Shown here piece by piece: positions 1 through 7,378 of a stretch of DNA of 7,378 nt. The notes beneath the pieces are model-generated. The model ran no database searches, had not been told where the DNA came from, and saw nothing but the letters and a program-made list of their open reading frames with translations. Location: assembly GCA_025929125.1 (NCBI GenBank), contig JAICMT010000070.1, forward strand, positions 1 to 7,378, given 5' to 3'. The DNA is from Acidobacteriaceae bacterium. GTDB taxonomy: Bacteria > Acidobacteriota > Terriglobia > Terriglobales > Acidobacteriaceae. Each line of letters opens with the position of its first letter. The stretch's first letter is position 1. The translations under genes were made by a program, and so were the position numbers.

Positions 1-237
1 ATTTATGGCGACCGGCACACGGTGATCGACGACGGCGTTTCCAAGCGGATCACGCTGAAGAAAGGGCCCAACGCGATTCGGACCGCGGTGGTGAACGGTG
101 GCGGAGCCACCGACTTCTGCGCGCGCTTTCTGGATGAGCACGACAGGCCGATCAAAGGCTTGACCATCACGTTGAGCGAGCACCCCAGCAGCGGCATGGT
201 CACTCATCGAGCGGTGGCCAAGAAGGCCGGCGAGTAG
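1..237 (+). CDS. 3' end of an unidentified, probably exported protein (C-terminal beta-sandwich-like segment)
   Basis: The reading frame is open from base 1 and ends at TAG (235-237), leaving 78 residues; the true start lies upstream of the window. The GTG at base 22 is only an internal valine codon with no ribosome binding site, so I do not treat it as a start. The fragment contains a pattern like ITLKKGPNAIRTAVVNGGG followed by DFCARFLDEHDRPIKGL. That is an alternating beta-strand segment with an 'LKKG-N' turn and a 'NGGG-x-x-F-x-x-R' strand. It recalls the jelly-roll/accessory beta-sandwich at the end of many bacterial glycoside hydrolases and similar exported proteins. This family suggestion is inference from pattern memory, and no catalytic residue is visible. 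The gene converges with the esterase on the other strand, 60 bases away. Confidence is good that it is coding and low for function. Confidence 0.65.
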   Translation: MYGDRHTVIDDGVSKRITLKKGPNAIRTAVVNGGGATDFCARFLDEHDRPIKGLTITLSEHPSSGMVTHRAVAKKAGE

Positions 238-297
238 AGGCCAGGCTTCACGGCGATTGCGGCTTTGTAACGGTCCCCACAAGCACCGACGTCGCCT

Positions 298-3082
<2,785 letters not shown>

Positions 3083-4102
3083 TCACCGGCCCGATTGGAA
3101 GGCCTTCAGCAGTCGGCGGCTGGCCGCATGAGGCGTAATGCGCCCGCGGCGCACGTCGTCTTCCAGCTGCGGGGTCAGTTCGGAGATGGACGGTACAGAG
3201 TTGAAGATTTCGCTCAGCCCGCCTGAGATCAGCTCGCGCATCCATTGCAGATTCCCGAGGGCACGCCGCTCGGCACTCCTGCCGGAGCTCTCCAGCTGGG
3301 CCTCATGATCGAGCATCATCTGCCAGATCTCGGGTATGTCCGTGGCTTCGAGCGAAGAGCAGAGCGCCACGCGCGGCGTCCAGCCGCCGTAGCCTGGCAA
3401 AAGGTGGAGCGCGGTAGCGTATTCGGCGCGCGCTCGTTCGGCCTGGGCGCGGTTGTCGCCGTCCGCCTTGTTGACGACTATTCCGTCGATCATTTCCATG
3501 ATTCCGCGCTTTATCATCTGCAGTTCGTCGCCTGCGCCAGGCAGCACGAGCAGCAGGAAGAAGTCGCAGATGGCGTGAACGGTGGTTTCAGACTGGCCGA
3601 CGCCAACTGTCTCAATGAAGATATTGCGGTATCCGGCCGCCTCGCAGAGAAGGATCGCTTCGCGGGTGCGGGGGGCTACGCCACCGAGCTGTCCGGCCGC
3701 GGGCGAAGGCCGAATGAAGGCGCGTTCGTCCGCAGCGAGCCGAGCCATTCGGGTCTTGTCTCCAAGGATGCTGCCGCGAGAGATGGGGCTGGAGGGATCG
3801 ACGCTGAGGACGGCTACACGTTCGCCGAGGCCGCGCGTTATATGGATGCCAAGGGCATCGATGAACGTACTCTTGCCCACTCCGGGAGCGCCGCTGATGC
3901 CGAGCCTGCGGGACTTAGCGATATGGGGAATGAGAGCTTCCAGCAGCTGCATCCCGAGCTCGGCATCGGCAGGAAGATCGCTCTCAATCAGTGTGATGGC
4001 CTGGGAGAGAATCGCGCGATCCGCGGCTAAGACTCCAGCAACGTACTCCGCAAGCTGCAGACGCGCACCGAGGCGACGAGTCGTGCGTGCGGAGCTAGGC
4101 AC
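3083..4102 (-). CDS. meaB: Methylmalonyl-CoA mutase-associated GTPase MeaB (G3E family)
   Basis: MeaB is a cytoplasmic GTPase that binds methylmalonyl-CoA mutase, gates transfer of adenosylcobalamin into it and protects it from inactivation; this is established for the family. The 339-residue product has the normal length. It shows the Walker A loop GAPGVGKST (71-79), the family segment [19 protein letters not shown] (101-119), [18 protein letters not shown] (131-148), the ETVGVGQSE switch (164-172) and the guanine-specificity motif NKAD (211-214). The C-terminal helical dimerisation region also appears complete. The start is GTG at 4102 and overlaps the mutase stop codon by 8 bases (GTGCCTAG). 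No strong ribosome binding site precedes it, which fits translation by ribosomes finishing the mutase gene. It is the last gene of the operon. The older name ArgK/LAO transport ATPase, sometimes attached to this family, should not be used here. Confidence 0.96.
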   Translation of the reverse strand: MPSSARTTRRLGARLQLAEYVAGVLAADRAILSQAITLIESDLPADAELGMQLLEALIPHIAKSRRLGISGAPGVGKSTFIDALGIHITRGLGERVAVLSVDPSSPISRGSILGDKTRMARLAADERAFIRPSPAAGQLGGVAPRTREAILLCEAAGYRNIFIETVGVGQSETTVHAICDFFLLLVLPGAGDELQMIKRGIMEMIDGIVVNKADGDNRAQAERARAEYATALHLLPGYGGWTPRVALCSSLEATDIPEIWQMMLDHEAQLESSGRSAERRALGNLQWMRELISGGLSEIFNSVPSISELTPQLEDDVRRGRITPHAASRRLLKAFQSGR

Positions 4103-6239
4103 GGATGCCGCTCATCAGCTCTTGGAGGATCAGTTGCGCGCAGGCCGGAATCGTGGAGCCGGGGCCGAAGATCCCAGTGACGCCGGCCGCCTGAAGTGAG
4201 GCGTAATCCTGGGGCGGGATAACTCCGCCCGCATAGACGAGAATGTCTTCGCGGCCAAGCCGCTTCAACTCATCGATAGCCGCGGGCACCAGCGACATGT
4301 GGCCGCCCGCAAGCGTGGAGACCCCAAGCACGTGCACATCATTCTCAATGGCCATTGCGGCTGCTTCAGCTGGCGTCTGGAACAGCGGGCCTACATCGAC
4401 GTCGAACCCGAGGTCCGCGAAGGCAGTGGCGATGACCCGAGCGCCGCGGTCGTGGCCATCCTGTCCCAACTTTGCGATCAGGATACGAGGTCGGCGTCCC
4501 TCAAGCCTTGCGAACTCATCAGCCATGGCTATGGCCTTGCGGAACTCGGGATTCTCGCGGCTCTCTGCGGAGTACACACCGGAGATTGTACGGCTGGACG
4601 CCTGATAGCGGCCGAAGACCATCTCCAGTGAGCTGGAGATTTCGCCAAGAGTGGCGCGGACTCTGGCTGCGTTCACCGCCAGCTCCATGAGGCTGCCTTC
4701 GCCAGTCTCCGCCGCCGCGGTCAGCGCACGCAGTGCACTTTCGACGGCAGCCGAGTCCCGAGTCGCTCGAATCTCGGCCAGGCATCGAAGCTGGGTCTCG
4801 CGGACAGCGTCGTTGTCAACTTTCAGCGTCTGCAGACGATCTTCTTCGGCGGGTTTGTACTTATTGACGCCGACCATGGTGTAACGGCCAGAATCGATGT
4901 GCGCCTGGCGGCGTGCGGCTGCCTGCTCAATACGCATCTTTGGAATACCCATCTCGATCGCCCTGGTCATTCCGCCGAGCTCTTCGATCTCCTGGATGTG
5001 AGCCCATGCGCGATGCATGAGTTCGTGGGTCAGGCTCTCGACGTAGTAGCTGCCGGCCCATGGGTCCACCACCCTGGTCACGTCGGTCTCTTGCTGGAGG
5101 TAGATCTGAGTGTCGCGCGCAATGCGCGCAGAGAAGTCGGTGGGCAACGCGAGCGCCTCGTCCAGCGCGTTGGTGTGCAGGGACTGCGTCTGGCCGAACA
5201 CCGCGGCGAGAGCCTCAACAGTTGTGCGCGAAACATTATTGAAGACATCCCGCGCCGCGAGGCTCCAGCCCGATGTCTGTGAGTGCGCACGCAGGGCCAT
5301 GGACTTCGGGTTCTTCGGCTCGAATGGCTGGATCAGCCTGGCCCAGAGGACGCGCGCTGCGCGCAGCTTGGCGATCTCCATGAAGTGGTTCATGCCGATG
5401 GCCCAGAAGAAACTGAGGCGAGGCGCGAAGTCGTCGATGTGGAGGCCGGCAGCAATGCCGGTGCGGACATACTCCAGCCCGTCCGCGAGAGTGTAGGCAA
5501 GTTCGATGTCGGCCGGGGCGCCCGCTTCGTGCATGTGGTAACCGGAGATTGAAATGCAGTTGAACTTCGGCATCTTTCTGGAGCAAAAGCGGAAGATGTC
5601 GCCAACAATTCTCATGGAGGGAGCTGGCGGATAGATGTAGGTATTGCGAACCATGAACTCTTTGAGAATGTCGTTTTGGATGGTGCCGGTGAGGCTTTCC
5701 GCCGGGATACCCTGCTCCTCCGCTGCGACGATGTAGAAAGCGAGTACGGGCAGTACAGCGCCATTCATGGTCATGGAAACTGAGACCTCCTGGAGAGGAA
5801 TGCCGCTGAAGAGAATCTTCATGTCCTCCACGGAATCGATGGCGACGCCTGCCTTTCCAACATCGCCGATAACGCGCGGGTTGTCGGAATCGTAGCCGCG
5901 GTGAGTTGGCAGATCGAACGCGACAGAGAGGCCTTTCTGTCCTGCCGCGAGGTTGCGCTTATAGAACGCGTTCGATTGCTCCGCGGTGGAGAAACCGGCG
6001 TACTGGCGGATGGTCCACGGCTGTGTGACATACATCGTGGAGTATGGGCCACGCAGAAAGGGTGGCAGACCCGCCGCGTACTCCAGGTGCTCCATCGCGC
6101 GCAGGTCATTCGCCGTGTACCTCGTCTTGACGGCAATTTGTTCCGCGGTCAGCCACTCCGCTTGGGTTTCGTCTGCAGCTTTGGTGTAGGCGCCGAGGGG
6201 CAGTGACAAGTCGATATTGGCGAAGTCAGGCCTCTTCAT
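4095..6239 (-). CDS. mutB: Methylmalonyl-CoA mutase, catalytic large subunit (adenosylcobalamin-dependent)
   Basis: This enzyme interconverts (R)-methylmalonyl-CoA and succinyl-CoA by a radical mechanism in the cytoplasm. The 714 residues have the usual length and resemble the Propionibacterium alpha subunit closely from memory. The N-terminal TIM barrel (about 40-410) carries [10 protein letters not shown] with Tyr80, [12 protein letters not shown] with Arg198 and ISGYHM with His235. These correspond to Tyr89, Arg207 and His244 of the Propionibacterium enzyme; isobutyryl-CoA mutase instead has Phe and Gln at the first two, so the substrate call is well supported. The C-terminal B12 domain (about 583-714) has Lys590 and the base-off motif D594-G-H596-D-R-G599, with His596 as the cobalt ligand, then STLAGGH (641-647) and AGGVIPPQD. 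The ATG at 6239 overlaps the small-subunit stop as ATGA; a weak AGGTGG lies just upstream. It overlaps meaB by 8 bases downstream. Confidence 0.98.
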   Translation of the reverse strand: MKRPDFANIDLSLPLGAYTKAADETQAEWLTAEQIAVKTRYTANDLRAMEHLEYAAGLPPFLRGPYSTMYVTQPWTIRQYAGFSTAEQSNAFYKRNLAAGQKGLSVAFDLPTHRGYDSDNPRVIGDVGKAGVAIDSVEDMKILFSGIPLQEVSVSMTMNGAVLPVLAFYIVAAEEQGIPAESLTGTIQNDILKEFMVRNTYIYPPAPSMRIVGDIFRFCSRKMPKFNCISISGYHMHEAGAPADIELAYTLADGLEYVRTGIAAGLHIDDFAPRLSFFWAIGMNHFMEIAKLRAARVLWARLIQPFEPKNPKSMALRAHSQTSGWSLAARDVFNNVSRTTVEALAAVFGQTQSLHTNALDEALALPTDFSARIARDTQIYLQQETDVTRVVDPWAGSYYVESLTHELMHRAWAHIQEIEELGGMTRAIEMGIPKMRIEQAAARRQAHIDSGRYTMVGVNKYKPAEEDRLQTLKVDNDAVRETQLRCLAEIRATRDSAAVESALRALTAAAETGEGSLMELAVNAARVRATLGEISSSLEMVFGRYQASSRTISGVYSAESRENPEFRKAIAMADEFARLEGRRPRILIAKLGQDGHDRGARVIATAFADLGFDVDVGPLFQTPAEAAAMAIENDVHVLGVSTLAGGHMSLVPAAIDELKRLGREDILVYAGGVIPPQDYASLQAAGVTGIFGPGSTIPACAQLILQELMSGIRA

Positions 6240-7150
6240 TGCCCCACCTGCTCACGAGCGGCACGAGATTGCTCGATCTCCTCTGTGCACCATGGAAGCG
6301 ATGGAGCGTATCCGCCATGAGCTTCAATGCGCTGAAAGAGAGCCCATCCCGCCCGGGCGAGCGATGCCGTGAGCGCTTCCAGATAGTAGGAACCGCCGCC
6401 GGAGTCGGCGACGGCGCCGAGGTGGGCTTCCTCAGCCAGGATTCGTTGGATGTTGAGGGCGAGGTGCTCCGAAAAGCCGAACGGCTCAATGGTCAGCGAG
6501 TCACAGCCACCGATGATGGCCGACATAGCCTCCGTGGTGGCGCGCAGCAGGTTCGTATGTGGGTCACTCACACTCTTGTTGATCCGCGCGGTCCGCGCAT
6601 GCAGATTGATTCGGCAGGAGATTGGGTGGGCAGGCTGAAACTGATCTACCGCGTGAGCCCACAGCATGCGTGCCGCGCGCAGTTTGGCGATCTCAAAGAA
6701 GTAGCTGGAGCCGATCGCAAAGATAAAGTGCATCTCCCGCGCGGCGACGCCTACGCTGCGGGTTTCGCTGGCAGACGCAAGCCGCTCCACGCCTTCGGCC
6801 AACGCAATGCCAAGCTGCTGGACGGAGTTGCCGCCGGCTTCAAGCACCAGGTCAGCGCGGATGGCATGCTCCGGAATCTGACCGGTGTCGTTGATCTGCC
6901 ATGTCCTGCCGGTTCCGCGCACAAATGGAAACGCGCCCGGGGCTGCGGAAGTTTGAGCCTCCAGGCCGGCGAGGACGTCGCTCCGATAATAAGGAAGCAC
7001 ATCGATTCCCTGATTGCTGTGCCAGGTAAGGCTCCCGGAATCTGCTCCCTTCAGGTCGAGGCGGATTGCCGCCTCCCACTCTTCAGTCGATACAGGAGGG
7101 AAATGCTCGCGCAAGTTGAGTGGCTCGGGATGCGGGCGATCGTCAGGCAT
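6236..7150 (-). CDS. mutA: Methylmalonyl-CoA mutase small (non-catalytic) subunit, unusually short
   Basis: The product is the likely partner that pairs with the catalytic subunit in a heterodimer. It has 304 residues, against roughly 600 or more for the Propionibacterium small subunit. The N-terminus shows STEEWEAAI (21-29), GIDVLPYYR (48-56) and PFVRGT (75-80), as in that subunit. It then passes almost at once from TWQI (83-86) to [24 protein letters not shown] (99-122), which matches a late strand and helix of the barrel. It continues through [15 protein letters not shown] (151-165), [20 protein letters not shown] (196-215) and [19 protein letters not shown] (251-269), and ends where the B12-like domain would begin. 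About 140-150 barrel residues and the whole C-terminal domain are therefore missing, without any frameshift. I start it at ATG 7150, which has an AGGAGG site six bases upstream and overlaps the epimerase stop; an in-frame GTG at 7201 would only add 17 residues inside the epimerase gene. Confidence 0.88.
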   Translation of the reverse strand: MPDDRPHPEPLNLREHFPPVSTEEWEAAIRLDLKGADSGSLTWHSNQGIDVLPYYRSDVLAGLEAQTSAAPGAFPFVRGTGRTWQINDTGQIPEHAIRADLVLEAGGNSVQQLGIALAEGVERLASASETRSVGVAAREMHFIFAIGSSYFFEIAKLRAARMLWAHAVDQFQPAHPISCRINLHARTARINKSVSDPHTNLLRATTEAMSAIIGGCDSLTIEPFGFSEHLALNIQRILAEEAHLGAVADSGGGSYYLEALTASLARAGWALFQRIEAHGGYAPSLPWCTEEIEQSRAAREQVGQ

Positions 7151-7378
7151 GGCCGCCCTCCTGCACAACCTCCAGCAGGTAACCAAGTCCCCCCGCTGCA
7201 CCCTTGGGATGGACGAAGAAGACGATTGTTCCTCTTGAGCCGTTTCGAGGCGCCGGGTCGATGATCTGGAATCCCTGATGCTTCATGTGGGCGAAGGCCT
7301 TCTGGATATCGCTGACTCGAAAGGCCAGATGAGCAAGGCCACCGCGGCCGCCGTTTCTTTGGATCTGCCGGGCGATCG
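7143..7378 (-). CDS. mce: Methylmalonyl-CoA epimerase, C-terminal part
   Basis: The enzyme interconverts (S)- and (R)-methylmalonyl-CoA and so supplies the mutase. Only the last 77 codons and the TGA (7143-7145) lie in the window; the start is beyond the right edge. The fragment is the second half of a vicinal-oxygen-chelate fold. GLAHLAFRVSDI contains the metal-binding His (residue 16 of the fragment), matching GLHHMAWRVDDI with His91 in the Propionibacterium enzyme. The C-terminal GYLLEVVQ contains Glu (residue 69), matching the catalytic/metal Glu141 in VLIELTQ. The segment IVFFVHPKG between them matches INFMHPKS. These correspondences are from memory of that protein. The gene overlaps mutA by 8 bases (ATGCCTGA), and its position at the head of a mutA-mutB-meaB run confirms the call over other VOC-fold proteins such as glyoxalases. 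Confidence 0.93.
   Translation of the reverse strand, partial: IARQIQRNGGRGGLAHLAFRVSDIQKAFAHMKHQGFQIIDPAPRNGSRGTIVFFVHPKGAAGGLGYLLEVVQEGGHA
7157..7162 (-). promoter_or_regulatory. Ribosome binding site that fixes the mutA start
   Basis: A perfect AGGAGG on the minus strand stands six bases before ATG 7150. It lies inside the last codons of the epimerase gene and decides in favour of this start over the in-frame GTG at 7201. Confidence 0.85.

Noticed and set aside
3245..4030. Plus-strand open frame of 261 codons opposite meaB
   Set aside because: The MeaB frame on the other strand has every GTPase motif in order; the plus frame has none and is explained as its shadow.
7151..7201. Upstream GTG start for the mutase small subunit
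   Set aside because: It adds 17 residues (MQRGDLVTCWRLCRRAA) unlike the family N-terminus, lies within the epimerase gene, and the AGGAGG site is correctly spaced only for ATG 7150.
6203..7264. Plus-strand open frame of 353 codons opposite the mutase small subunit and epimerase
   Set aside because: It is antisense to well-identified genes, shows no family motif, and long antisense frames are common in GC-rich coding DNA.

Overview
The window reads as a chromosomal segment of a fairly GC-rich bacterium (about 60% GC by eye, not counted). The closest gene style I can suggest is a soil Acidobacteriota member: large exported esterases with C-terminal putative-esterase modules next to a vitamin B12-dependent propionate operon. 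This lineage guess is inference from protein style only.

Layout, left to right. Bases 1-237 (+) are the 3' end of a gene whose start lies outside the window; the fragment looks like the last beta-sandwich stretch of an exported, possibly carbohydrate-active, protein. It converges on a large minus-strand gene (298-2937) encoding an exported 879-residue protein. That protein fuses a type B carboxylesterase to a second alpha/beta-hydrolase of the feruloyl-esterase/esterase-D type, joined by an E-set/CBM48-like module. A 145-base gap (2938-3082) separates it from four minus-strand genes that run right to left from the window edge: methylmalonyl-CoA epimerase (partial, 7143-7378), methylmalonyl-CoA mutase small subunit (6236-7150), mutase catalytic large subunit (4095-6239) and the mutase chaperone GTPase MeaB (3083-4102).

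The four genes overlap by 8, 4 and 8 bases, so they form one translationally coupled operon. Together they interconvert (S)- and (R)-methylmalonyl-CoA, isomerise the (R) form to succinyl-CoA, and load and protect the adenosylcobalamin cofactor. This is the propionyl-CoA to succinyl-CoA branch (or its reverse), without the carboxylase, which may lie outside the window. The catalytic subunit keeps the residues typical of a true methylmalonyl-CoA mutase rather than an isobutyryl-CoA mutase.

Most of the window is ordinary metabolism. The two features that merit a second look are the very short mutase small subunit, which lacks both the C-terminal B12-like domain and roughly half of the usual TIM barrel, and the double-hydrolase fusion. 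I found no RNA gene, mobile element, CRISPR array or convincing terminator, and no clearly new system.
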